This document shows positions 36,031-43,266 of a DNA stretch of 64,000 nt, piece after piece. Source of the stretch: SG8-41 sp035259205 (GTDB lineage Bacteria > Pseudomonadota > Gammaproteobacteria > Burkholderiales > SG8-41); assembly GCA_035259205.1 (NCBI GenBank), contig DATFWO010000036.1:13590-77589 (forward strand), written 5' to 3'. The stretch's first letter is position 1, and the number at the start of each line of letters is the position of its first letter. The position numbers and the translations under genes are program-made. The notes beneath the pieces were generated by a model that ran no database searches, had not been told where the DNA came from, and saw only the letters and a program-made list of their open reading frames with translations.

Positions 36031-36053
36031 CGTCACCCGTCACTCGTCACTCG
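36031..36053. repeat. GTGACGA word repeat
   Basis: Three imperfect CGTCACC/CGTCACT units lie between the terminator and the stop codon of the Bug gene, overlapping its last codons. Confidence 0.6.
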
Positions 36054-37015
36054 ACCTTGATACCCGAATCGGCCACGACCTTCCTGAACTTCGCGATCTC
36101 GCTCTTGATGACGGCTGCGAACTGCTCCGGCGTGTTGCCGATGGTAACGAAGCCGAGCGAGCTGAAGCGCCCCTTGACGTCGGGAGCCTCGAGCGCGGCG
36201 ACCGCCTCGCGGTTCACGGCACGCACCACTTTGTCCGGCGTGCCGCGGGGCGCGAACAGGCCGTGCCAGATCTGGAAGTCATAGCCCTGCATGCCCTGTT
36301 CGGCGATGGTCGGCACGTTGGGGAGCACCGGCGAGCGCTGCGCGCTGGTGATACCGTAGGCCTTGAGCTTACCCGCGTCGATGTGCTGCTTGCTGGCGAG
36401 CGGCGTAAGGACCGATACGTCCACCTCTCCCGACAGGATCGCGATCTCCGTGGGCGAGCTTCCCTTGTAGCGCACGTTGTTCATCTTGAGCTGCGTCTGC
36501 GCCCACAGCGCATCGCCTGCAAGCTCGCCGGTTGCTCCTGCCACCCCGACGTTGAACTTGCCGGGCTGCCTCTTCGCGGCGTTGACGAAGTCCGTGAGCG
36601 AATTCCCGGGCACTTTGGGATTCGCCACGACGACCATGCCGCTCGTCACCAGTTGCGTGATCGGAACGAAGTCGCGCACGGGATCGTACGGCAGGTTGCG
36701 GTAGAGGCTCGGATTGATCGCGTGCGTGCCGCTGTTGCCCACGGCCAGCGTGTAGCCGTCCGGGGCTGCCTTGGCCGCGATGTCCGTTCCCGCGACCCCG
36801 TTCGAGCTGCCCCGATTGTCCGCTACCATGGCCTGCTTGAGCCCTTCGGTAAGCCGCGGCAGGATCAGCCGCACCGCCGTATCGGACGGACCGCCCGGCG
36901 GGACCGGAACGATGATGCGGATCGGCCGATTTCCGCTCAAACCTTGAGCGGAAATGTATGAAGGAAACAATGCAGCACAAAGCAGGGCTGCGACGATTTT
37001 CAACAGCGCTCTCAT
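36047..37015 (-). CDS. Bug/TctC-family periplasmic solute receptor
   Basis: A 322-residue receptor starting MRALLKIVAALLCAALFPS with cleavage near ISAQ. The ligand loop is VPPGGPSDTAVR. The DNRGSSNGVAGTDIAAKAA segment, YDPVRDFVPITQLV and VRYKGSSPTEIAIL follow family form, although the usual HVPYKG is VRYKG. A lower-identity stretch around SVLTPLASKQHIDAGKLKAYG distinguishes it from its neighbours. The ATG at 37015 gives a regular signal peptide. It has its own terminator at 36004. Confidence 0.92.
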   Translation of the reverse strand: MRALLKIVAALLCAALFPSYISAQGLSGNRPIRIIVPVPPGGPSDTAVRLILPRLTEGLKQAMVADNRGSSNGVAGTDIAAKAAPDGYTLAVGNSGTHAINPSLYRNLPYDPVRDFVPITQLVTSGMVVVANPKVPGNSLTDFVNAAKRQPGKFNVGVAGATGELAGDALWAQTQLKMNNVRYKGSSPTEIAILSGEVDVSVLTPLASKQHIDAGKLKAYGITSAQRSPVLPNVPTIAEQGMQGYDFQIWHGLFAPRGTPDKVVRAVNREAVAALEAPDVKGRFSSLGFVTIGNTPEQFAAVIKSEIAKFRKVVADSGIKVE

Positions 37016-37027
37016 CCGTCCGAACGG

Positions 37028-37060
37028 GTCATCCCTCATCCTTCATCCCTCATCCTTCCA
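37028..37060. repeat. GGGATGA-type word repeat
   Basis: Imperfect TCATCCC/TCATCCT units (reverse complement of GGGATGA) fill the gap between the ABC exporter's stop and the next Bug gene's start. Confidence 0.7.
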
Positions 37061-37068
37061 GATTGCGG

Positions 37069-38841
37069 CTATGCGGCAAACTGCAGCCTGGCGAGATGGG
37101 CGTAAAGCCCGTCCGCGTTGAGCAACTCCTGGTGGTTGCCGACGGCATGGATGCGTCCGCGATCCAGGACGATGATGCGGTCGGCGTTGCGCACGGTCGC
37201 CAGGCGGTGCGCGATCACGATCGTCGTGCGCCCGCGCGCGAGCCGCTCCAGGGCCTGGGCAATCTGGCGCTCTCTCTCCGCGTCGAGCGAGCTCGTCGCC
37301 TCGTCGAGCAACAGGACGGGGCGGTCCGCGAGCAGCGCCCGCGCGATCGAGATGCGCTGGCGCTGTCCGCCGGAGAGCTTGACGCCACGCTCGCCGAGAT
37401 CGGTATCGAACCCATGCGGCAGGCGCTCGATGAATTCCAGGGCGTGCGCCGCCGCGCACGCGTCCCGCACCATGCTGTCCGAGGCATCCGGGCGGCCGAA
37501 CCGCACGTTCTCCGTGATACTCCCGGCAAAGATCACGGGATCCTGCGGCACCAGCGCGATCGCACGGCGCAGGTCGTGCGGATCGCAATGCCGGAGGTCC
37601 GCGCCGTCCAGCAGGACTCTGCCGTGCGACGGATCATAGAACCGCAGGATCAGCGCGAAGATCGTCGACTTGCCCGCTCCCGACGGGCCGACCAGCGCGA
37701 TCCGCTCTCCGGGATCTATCGTGAAAGAGACGGGCCCGAGCGCGGTCACCTCCGGGCGCGCGGGATAGGCGAAGACGACCTCGTCGAACCGGATTGCCCC
37801 GGTCACGCGCGACGGCAGCCGTATCGGCGGCGCGGCGACCTCGAGCTCGGGTCGAATGTCGAGCAGCTCCATCAGGCGCTCGGTCGAGCCCGCCGCGCGC
37901 TGGATCTCGCCCCACACTTCCGAAACCGTGCCGGCCCCGCTCGCCACCACGGCGGCGTAGAACACGAAAGCCGAGAGCTGCCCGGCTGTGAGCCGACCCG
38001 CGAACACGTCGTGGCCGCCTATCCACAGGATCACGCCGACCGCGCAGAATCCGATCAGCATCACGGAGGAAATGAGCCACGCTTTCACGCGCACGCGATG
38101 CACACCCGCGGCACGCGCCGCATCGACCGCCGCGGAAAACTGCGCCCGGGTGCGCGTTTCGTGGCCATAAGCCTGGACGGTCCGGATTTCGTGCAGCGAC
38201 TCGTCGACGAGCGACGACACGTCGGCCACGCGGTCCTGGCTGACGCGCGAGAGGCGTCGCACGCGCCGCCCCATCACGAGGATCGGCACGACCGTCGCCG
38301 GTATGCCGAGCACGATGAGCGCGGCGAGCTTGGAGCTGGTCATGAACAGCAGCACCAGCGCGCCCAGCATCATCAGCGAATTGCGCAGGAACATCGAGAA
38401 ACCGAACCCGATCACCTGCCGGATCTGCTCGGTGTCATTGGTGAGACGCGAGGCGACCTCGCCGGTGCGAGCGGAATCGAAGAACGCGGGCGACAGCGTG
38501 AGGACGTGGCCGAAGACCGCCGAGCGCAAATCCGCGACGATCCGCTCACCGACGCTCATCATCAGGTAGAAGCGCACCCAGGTCGCGCCCGCCAGCACGA
38601 CGGACACCGCGACCACGGCCGCGAGTGCGGCGTTCAGGAGGCGGGGATCACCGCCGCCCAGTCCGGCATCCACCACGTGCCGCAGCCCTTGTCCCAGCGC
38701 GAGCACGCAGCCGGCCGCAACCATGAGTGCGGCGAGCGCGACGCCTATCCGACCGCGATAGGGCAGCAGGAAGCGGCCGAGGCGCGCAAGGTGGTGGATG
38801 TCGCCCTTTGCTGGCGACGCGAACGAGGAACCCATGGCCAT
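37069..38841 (-). CDS. ABC exporter, fused membrane and ATPase domains (MsbA-like)
   Basis: A 590-residue half-transporter. The N-terminal part has six predicted membrane helices (e.g. IGVALAALMVAAGCVLALG and LIVLGIPATVVPILVMG) and the intracellular-loop segment TRTGEVASRLTNDTEQI-like sequence. The ATPase domain carries Walker A GPSGAGKST near residue 385, signature LSGGQRQR, Walker B VLLLDEATSSLD and switch His in IAHRLATV. It should work as a homodimer exporting a lipid or hydrophobic compound. The start at 38841 is preferred because AGGA lies about 7 nt before it; 38859 and 38835 are alternatives. Confidence 0.92.
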   Translation of the reverse strand: MAMGSSFASPAKGDIHHLARLGRFLLPYRGRIGVALAALMVAAGCVLALGQGLRHVVDAGLGGGDPRLLNAALAAVVAVSVVLAGATWVRFYLMMSVGERIVADLRSAVFGHVLTLSPAFFDSARTGEVASRLTNDTEQIRQVIGFGFSMFLRNSLMMLGALVLLFMTSSKLAALIVLGIPATVVPILVMGRRVRRLSRVSQDRVADVSSLVDESLHEIRTVQAYGHETRTRAQFSAAVDAARAAGVHRVRVKAWLISSVMLIGFCAVGVILWIGGHDVFAGRLTAGQLSAFVFYAAVVASGAGTVSEVWGEIQRAAGSTERLMELLDIRPELEVAAPPIRLPSRVTGAIRFDEVVFAYPARPEVTALGPVSFTIDPGERIALVGPSGAGKSTIFALILRFYDPSHGRVLLDGADLRHCDPHDLRRAIALVPQDPVIFAGSITENVRFGRPDASDSMVRDACAAAHALEFIERLPHGFDTDLGERGVKLSGGQRQRISIARALLADRPVLLLDEATSSLDAERERQIAQALERLARGRTTIVIAHRLATVRNADRIIVLDRGRIHAVGNHQELLNADGLYAHLARLQFAA

Positions 38842-38960
38842 GGCCCATCCTAACATCAAAAAAACCTTTGCCTCCGCCAGCTTTTATTCCTGACAAATCA
38901 GTGCGATGACAGATCCACTCCGGCGTTCAGCCGTTCGCCCGTCACCCGCTGGCACGCAGA

Positions 38961-38989
38961 TTGATATTCGTCGGGTCCGGGCGTAGCAT
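38961..38989 (+). promoter_or_regulatory. Candidate sigma-70 promoter of the small gene at 39058
   Basis: TTGATA (38961-38966) and TAGCAT (38984-38989) are separated by exactly 17 nt. They match the -35 consensus at five of six bases and the -10 at four of six. The inferred start site leaves a leader of about 60 nt before the strong ribosome binding site. Confidence 0.5.
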
Positions 38990-39057
38990 GAATCTGCAAC
39001 TCCAAGTACGGCAGCAAGGGAAACTGTCTACCTTCTGGACATGGAAAGGAGGTTGTA

Positions 39058-39213
39058 ATGTGCTACGAGTATGACTGGATGCAAAAACCACAAGCAGACG
39101 AGGCAACGCGCAGAATCAAGGAAAAGGCCGACGAACTGACAAAGCAGAACAACCCAGCGCCGCCCAAACCGGCGGAGTCGCCACGCACCAAGGAACAACC
39201 CGTTCCGGCCTGA
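39058..39213 (+). CDS. Small soluble protein, 51 residues, unknown function
   Basis: The frame reads MCYEYDWMQKPQADEATRRI and continues as a charged helix (KEKADELTKQNN) with a Pro-rich tail ending EQPVPA. AAAGGAGG, the strongest ribosome binding site in the window, lies 6 nt before the ATG. A promoter candidate at 38961 and a classic terminator right after the stop mark it as an independent, probably well-expressed gene. Small proteins starting MCYEY are, to my recollection, common in betaproteobacteria, but I know no function. Confidence 0.82.
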   Translation: MCYEYDWMQKPQADEATRRIKEKADELTKQNNPAPPKPAESPRTKEQPVPA

Positions 39214-39215
39214 TC

Positions 39216-39244
39216 AAAAAAACCCCGCAGAAGCGGGGTTTTTG
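39216..39244 (+). terminator. Rho-independent terminator
   Basis: The stem AACCCCGC (39221-39228) pairs with GCGGGGTT (39233-39240) around AGAA, followed by T residues and preceded by A residues. It starts 3 nt after the 51-residue gene and could work in both directions. Confidence 0.92.
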
Positions 39245-39304
39245 TTGACCTGCACGGTTCAGCTGCCGAATAACTTGAGCTCCGTTTTCAGATAACCGAG
39301 GTGC

Positions 39305-39340
39305 ATCACTCGTCACCCGTCACTCGTCACCCGTCACTCG
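39305..39340. repeat. GTGACGA/GTGACGG word repeat
   Basis: About five imperfect CGTCACT/CGTCACCC units lie at the 3' end of the Bug gene at 39334-40296, just outside and over its stop. Confidence 0.75.
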
Positions 39341-40296
39341 ACCTTGATTCCCGACTGCTTGATCGCACGGCCCCATTTTTCGCGCTCGCTCTTGAGGTGA
39401 ACCGCCAGCTCCCGCGGCGTGCTGCCGATCGCGTCGGTGCCGTCGGTCGCGAGGCGCGATGCGATGTCAGGTTGATTCAGCGTCCTCACGATCTCGCGGT
39501 ATAGCCGCTCGACGACAGCCTGCTGCACGCCGCGCGGTGCCAGCATGGCATGCCACTGCGTTACTACGAAACCGGGGATGCCCGCTTCGATCATCGTCGG
39601 GATCTCGGGCGCGGACTTGGCTCGCACCGCGCTCGTCACGGCCAGGGCGCGCAGCCGCTGCGCTCGCATCAAGGGAAATCCGGATGCGAGTATGACCAGC
39701 GTCATTTGCACGCGGCCGGCCAGCATCTCCGGGTACGCGGCCCCCATGCCCTTGAACGGCACGTGGACCATGTCCGTGCCGGTCATCGTCCGCAGCAGCT
39801 CGGTCGCAAGGTGTATCAGCGAGCCGTTGCCGGTCGAAGCATAGTTGAGCTTGCCGGGATTGGCTTTTGTATAGGCGATCAGCTCGGCCACCGATTTCAC
39901 CGGCAGCGCAGGGTTGACGAGCAGCACGTAGGGTCCCGCGGCGACCTGCGAAACCGGCGTAAGGTCGCGGAGAATGTCGTACGGCACCTTGACCAGCATG
40001 GAGTGCACCAGCGAAGTCGCGCTCATGAAAACCAGGGTGTAGCCGTCCGGCGCGGCATTCACCGTGAGCTCCACGGCGATCGAACCGCTGGCCCCCGGCC
40101 GGTTGTCCACGACGACGCTCTGGCCGAGGTACTCGCCGAGCCTGGGAGCGATCAACCGCGCGACGAAGTCGAGGCCACCTCCCGTCCCCGAAGCGACGAG
40201 TACCCTGATCGGCCGCGCCGGATAGTCTTGAGCCGGTAAGCCTGGACTCAAGACCGTCAACAGGAACGCCAACGAAAAGAGCGAGGCGCGCTTCAT
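39334..40296 (-). CDS. Bug/TctC-family periplasmic solute receptor
   Basis: A 320-residue receptor with signal MKRASLFSLAFLLTVLSPG cleaved near LPAQ. The ligand loop is ASGTGGGLDFVAR, where PGG is replaced by TGG. VDNRPGASGSIAVEL, APDGYTLVFMSATSLV, YDILRDLTPVSQV and HVPFKGMGAAYPE follow. The QMTLVILASGFPLM stretch is unlike the other copies. The start at 40296 is chosen from the signal peptide; the longer open frame from 40377 is not used. It diverges from the frameshifted gene at 40425. Confidence 0.92.
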   Translation of the reverse strand: MKRASLFSLAFLLTVLSPGLPAQDYPARPIRVLVASGTGGGLDFVARLIAPRLGEYLGQSVVVDNRPGASGSIAVELTVNAAPDGYTLVFMSATSLVHSMLVKVPYDILRDLTPVSQVAAGPYVLLVNPALPVKSVAELIAYTKANPGKLNYASTGNGSLIHLATELLRTMTGTDMVHVPFKGMGAAYPEMLAGRVQMTLVILASGFPLMRAQRLRALAVTSAVRAKSAPEIPTMIEAGIPGFVVTQWHAMLAPRGVQQAVVERLYREIVRTLNQPDIASRLATDGTDAIGSTPRELAVHLKSEREKWGRAIKQSGIKVE

Positions 40297-40424
40297 CGAT
40301 TCATTGGTCCTGCGATCGTGTTTCCGGCACTCCTGAATTGTCGCCTGCCTGAATGCGGTGGACAACACCGCAACCATGGCCCTGCTCCGTGGTAGATTCG
40401 GCAGGCCCGATCGAGAGGGGTTCC

Positions 40425-41163
40425 ATGGACCAAGCGCTCTGGGTTACGTGGTACGACCTTCCCGACTCCGATCGGGCGGCCTACCTCGCATGGGTTCACG
40501 GCGCATACATCCCGAAAGTCGTGGAACGACCAGGTGTGCTGTGGGGCGCCCACTACGCATCCGAAGAGAACGTCGTGCCGTTGGGTGGCGGCAAGGGCCG
40601 CGTCAGCCATGTCAAACCCGATTCGATCCCGGGCGGGGACCGCTATATTTTGATCTTTGGCGCGGAGAACGCCGACGCCTTCGCCAGTCCGAGCCCGCGC
40701 CGGTTTCACGCGCAGCTGCCGGAAGGAGATCAGGCGATGCTTGCGTTGAGAACCGGCGAGCGCGTCAACGTCATGCTCGAGGAAACACGCGTATACGGAC
40801 CCGAGGCGAGACTGCCCGAATCCGACGGCGCGCCCGCCCCGTGCATACAGCTCGGCAGCTTCAATTCCGGCTCGTACGAAGACGAGGATGAGCTCGCTGC
40901 CTGGTACGCGCAATGGCGGCTGCCGTCACTCAGAACCTTGCCAAGGGGTGGTGCGGGTCCGGAAGCTGGTTTCGATTTCCGGCTGGGCCAAGCACGCGTG
41001 TTGTTACGAATTTACCTCGGTGGAAGCCCGCAACGAGCACTTCATCTACTACGAGCGCGGCCACCCGGAGATGGAGGCCTGGTCGAAGCGGGCCGTGAAG
41101 AACCTCATCCACGCCCCCGGCTCGCCCAATCTCGCGCGGCGCATCTGGCTTGCCGTTAAATAG
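40425..41163 (+). pseudogene. Frameshifted gene, possible dimeric alpha/beta-barrel (EthD-like) protein
   Basis: From ATG 40425 (GAGAGGGG upstream) the frame reads MDQALWVTWYDLPDSDRAAY through LAAWYAQWRLPSLRTLP. Near 40936 the sense moves to the next frame and reads GVVRVRKLVSISGWAKH, then FTSVEARNEHFIYYERGHPE to the stop at 41163. Removing one base in CCAAGG at about 40935-40938 would restore a protein of about 245 residues with two similar halves. WYDLPDSDRAAYLAWVHGAYIPK resembles EthD or antibiotic-monooxygenase-like ferredoxin folds, which is a guess. A sequencing or assembly error is as likely as a real mutation. Confidence 0.65.
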
Positions 41164-41318
41164 CGTCTCAGATAGTGCGTCCCAGCTGATGCGTTTCAGA
41201 TAAAGCGTCCCGATAGTGCGTCCCATACACGGCGTCCGCCTCCAGAACCGCTGCAAGCACGCCCCATCCGGGACGTTGCACCTGAGACGATTTACCTGAG
41301 ACGCTGTATCTGAGACGC
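41164..41318. repeat. CTGAGACGC word repeats with outer inverted pair
   Basis: GCGTCTCAGATA at 41164-41175 is the exact reverse complement of TATCTGAGACGC at 41307-41318. In between lie further AGTGCGTCCC words and two tandem CTGAGACG units. No gene is seen here. The block ends just before the small lipoprotein gene's stop. Confidence 0.7.
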
Positions 41319-41326
41319 TGTATGGC

Positions 41327-41479
41327 TCACGGGCATGCCTTCGAACCCGGGTTCGGGCACCAATCAGGGCTGTTCGAAACGCCGACCGATAGAATGCCGC
41401 ACCCCGCAACGAGCAGACAAAGCGCAAGAGCGAGGCCAAGCCGGCCGCGCCCGATTCGTGCTCGCTGACGATCGTTCAT
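41327..41479 (-). CDS. Small lipoprotein, 50 residues
   Basis: The frame starts MNDRQRARIGRGRLGLALAL, continues CLLVAGCGILSVG and ends PNPGSKACP. LVAGC is a good lipobox (Cys27 would be the lipidated residue), which leaves a mature peptide of about 24 residues with two more Cys. AGAGGGG lies 1-2 nt before the ATG at 41479. The gene begins 37 nt after the stop of the MFS exporter on the same strand and may be cotranscribed. Function is unknown. A 14-bp palindrome (CGAACCCGGGTTCG, 41342-41355) lies within it. Confidence 0.6.
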   Translation of the reverse strand: MNDRQRARIGRGRLGLALALCLLVAGCGILSVGVSNSPDWCPNPGSKACP

Positions 41480-41516
41480 GCCCCTCTAACCGTATCCGGC
41501 AGTGCTCGTCCCCGCA

Positions 41517-42812
41517 TTATCTCTCCCGCGCCCGCATGGAAAAAGCGAGTAAGGCGATGGTGACGGCGAGCAGCACGAGCGCGCTCAAAGCGAGCGACCA
41601 GTGTATGCCGATCAGGGCACCGACAACGCCGACCGTGATGCCGCTGAACGCGCGCAATCCGTTGTTGGAGAGATAGTAGAGCCCGATCAGCCGGCCCCGC
41701 AGCTGGGGCGGCGCCTCGAGCTGTATCAATGCCTGGATCATCGCTCCATACGCCAGGAACAGAAAACCCGACACGAACATGAGCGCGACTGCGATCGGAT
41801 AGCTCGTCGCGACGGCGAATCCGGCGATGCTGATGCACCAGAGTATGACGAGCACGATCGCAGTGCGCGGACTGGGCTCGAGCAGGCCGCCCTTCGCCTC
41901 GAGCGACAAGCCTGCCGTGAGCGCTCCCGCGGCGTTGGCAGCCAGCAGGACGGCATAGGAAAAATCGGCTTTCTCGGTACCGAGGTCATGCGCATACTCC
42001 GGCATCTGAGCCTGAAACGCGTTGCCGACCAGGAGCGAGGCCGCGCCCGCCAGAAGTATCATCGAAAAGATCGTGCGGTTTCCGGAAGCTTCGCGCAGCA
42101 CGGCAAGCGTGTCCGCGAGCCCGGTCGCGCGCGCCGGCGCGCTCGATTGCCTCCTCGCGGCGCCATACGGCGCTTTCCACAGCCACAACACCAGCGGCAG
42201 GTAGATGAGAGCGTTTGCCAGCAGGCCCATCGCGGGGCCGAGCAGTAGCATGAGGCCGCCGCCAACCGCCGGGCCCAGCAGTATTCCGAGCTGGCGGCTC
42301 GTGGCGTTGAGCCGCACCGCGCTCACGATGTGCTCCCGGCCGACGATGTCGTGCAGCAGCAACTGGCTCGCCGGAGACCACAGCACCCCGGCCATTCCGT
42401 GCACGATCAGGAGGACCGCCGCGTGCCACATCTGTATCGTGTCCGTGAGAAACAGCAGCGCCCACGCGATCGAGACCGCCATGAACAGGAATTGCGCGAG
42501 CTGAATGATGCGCCGGGAGTCGTAGCGATCCGCCAGGGCACCGAAATAGACCGCGAACAGCAGGAACGGCAGCCAATGGCTCAGCACCGCGAATCCCGCC
42601 AGAGCCGGAGAGTGGAATTTCTCGAACATGACCCAGTAGCTGATGACATGCTCGATGTTGTCGGCCATCATCGCGGCGGCCGAGGTCAGGAGGTAGCCGC
42701 GGAAGCCCGGATGGCGCAGCGCCGCGAAGGAGCGCAGCGGCGCCCCGGCCGGTTCGGCGCGCGAGGCCGCGCCCTCCTTCTCGCCGCCTGAGGGTAAGCG
42801 GGCTTTGTTCAC
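41517..42812 (-). CDS. MFS transporter (EntS-like, MFS_3 type)
   Basis: A 431-residue membrane protein with about 12 helices. It resembles the enterobactin-exporter-like branch: FRGYLLTSAAAMMADNIEHV near the start, FGALADRYDSRRIIQLAQFL after helix 2, VRLNATSRQLGILLGPAVGG in helices 4-5 and GRLIGLYYLSNNGLRAFSG late. It starts with GTG at 42812, which overlaps the stop of the broken SRAP gene (GTGA), so it was once translationally coupled to it. With SRAP truncated, its translation may now be altered. Substrate is unknown; export is likely. Confidence 0.88.
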   Translation of the reverse strand: MNKARLPSGGEKEGAASRAEPAGAPLRSFAALRHPGFRGYLLTSAAAMMADNIEHVISYWVMFEKFHSPALAGFAVLSHWLPFLLFAVYFGALADRYDSRRIIQLAQFLFMAVSIAWALLFLTDTIQMWHAAVLLIVHGMAGVLWSPASQLLLHDIVGREHIVSAVRLNATSRQLGILLGPAVGGGLMLLLGPAMGLLANALIYLPLVLWLWKAPYGAARRQSSAPARATGLADTLAVLREASGNRTIFSMILLAGAASLLVGNAFQAQMPEYAHDLGTEKADFSYAVLLAANAAGALTAGLSLEAKGGLLEPSPRTAIVLVILWCISIAGFAVATSYPIAVALMFVSGFLFLAYGAMIQALIQLEAPPQLRGRLIGLYYLSNNGLRAFSGITVGVVGALIGIHWSLALSALVLLAVTIALLAFSMRARER

Positions 42813-43169
42813 GCGAAGAGTCTATCGTCGCCCGCCGGCGCGATGAGCTCCGGACCATCATTTTTCGCGCTGTTGACGCGCAAGCCGACCGGATATGCCC
42901 TCATCTCCTCCGCCGGATAGGGCTTGAGCAGTTGTCCGAGCGCGGCCGTGTCTGAATTCCTGGGATCGAGCCAGGCGTCGTAGCCGATCGCGTGGAGTAT
43001 TACCGTCATGCGGTCGTAGAGGTTGCGCACAAGCTCGTTTGCTTCAGTCGTGATGATCGTAAAGTTTTCGATCGGCGCAGCGCCGCCCTTGCCCGGCCAG
43101 AATTCGGAACTCGATCCGCTCCCGGTTCTTGCGGGAGACCGGTCCGTAGGTGGCGTAGCGGCCGCACAT
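42809..43169 (-). pseudogene. Truncated SOS response-associated peptidase (SRAP/YedK-like) gene
   Basis: The N-terminus MCGRYATYGPVSR, with the catalytic Cys2 of SRAP proteins, is followed after a few codons by a jump in frame. The second frame carries EFWPGKGGAAPIENFTIITT, then ANELVRNLYDRMTVIL, DAWLDPRNSDTAAL and KNDGPELIAPAG, the normal C-terminal third. About 100-110 middle residues are gone, including the region that holds the active-site Asn and Glu. The conserved His of the HDRMP motif is Tyr. Both changes should abolish abasic-site DNA cross-linking. The gene ends in a 4-nt overlap with the MFS start. Confidence 0.88.
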
Positions 43170-43172
43170 GCC

Positions 43173-43266
43173 TGAGTGACGGGTGACGGGTGACGGGTGA
43201 CGACCGACGAAGGCGGTGCAGCGAAGATGAACGTCCCTCATCCCTCATCCTTCATCCCTCTTCCCT
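43173..43266. repeat. Two word repeats: GTGACGG array then GGGATGA array
   Basis: GTGACGGG units (about four) lie at 43173-43203, just upstream of the SRAP remnant. Inverted GGGATGA units lie at 43233-43266, at the stop of the TPP enzyme gene. Two unrelated word families within 95 nt is typical of this window. Confidence 0.75.

Noticed and set aside
36958..38853. 631-residue open frame on the plus strand
   Set aside because: It is antisense to the ABC exporter, rich in Arg, His and Asp, with no family features.
41340..41360. tRNA T-arm lookalike (TTCGAACCCGGGTTCG)
   Set aside because: It is a simple palindrome inside the small lipoprotein gene; no acceptor or anticodon arms fit around it.
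42809..43030. Independent 73-residue gene
   Set aside because: Its sequence is the C-terminal third of an SRAP peptidase and belongs with the truncated N-terminus at 43169.
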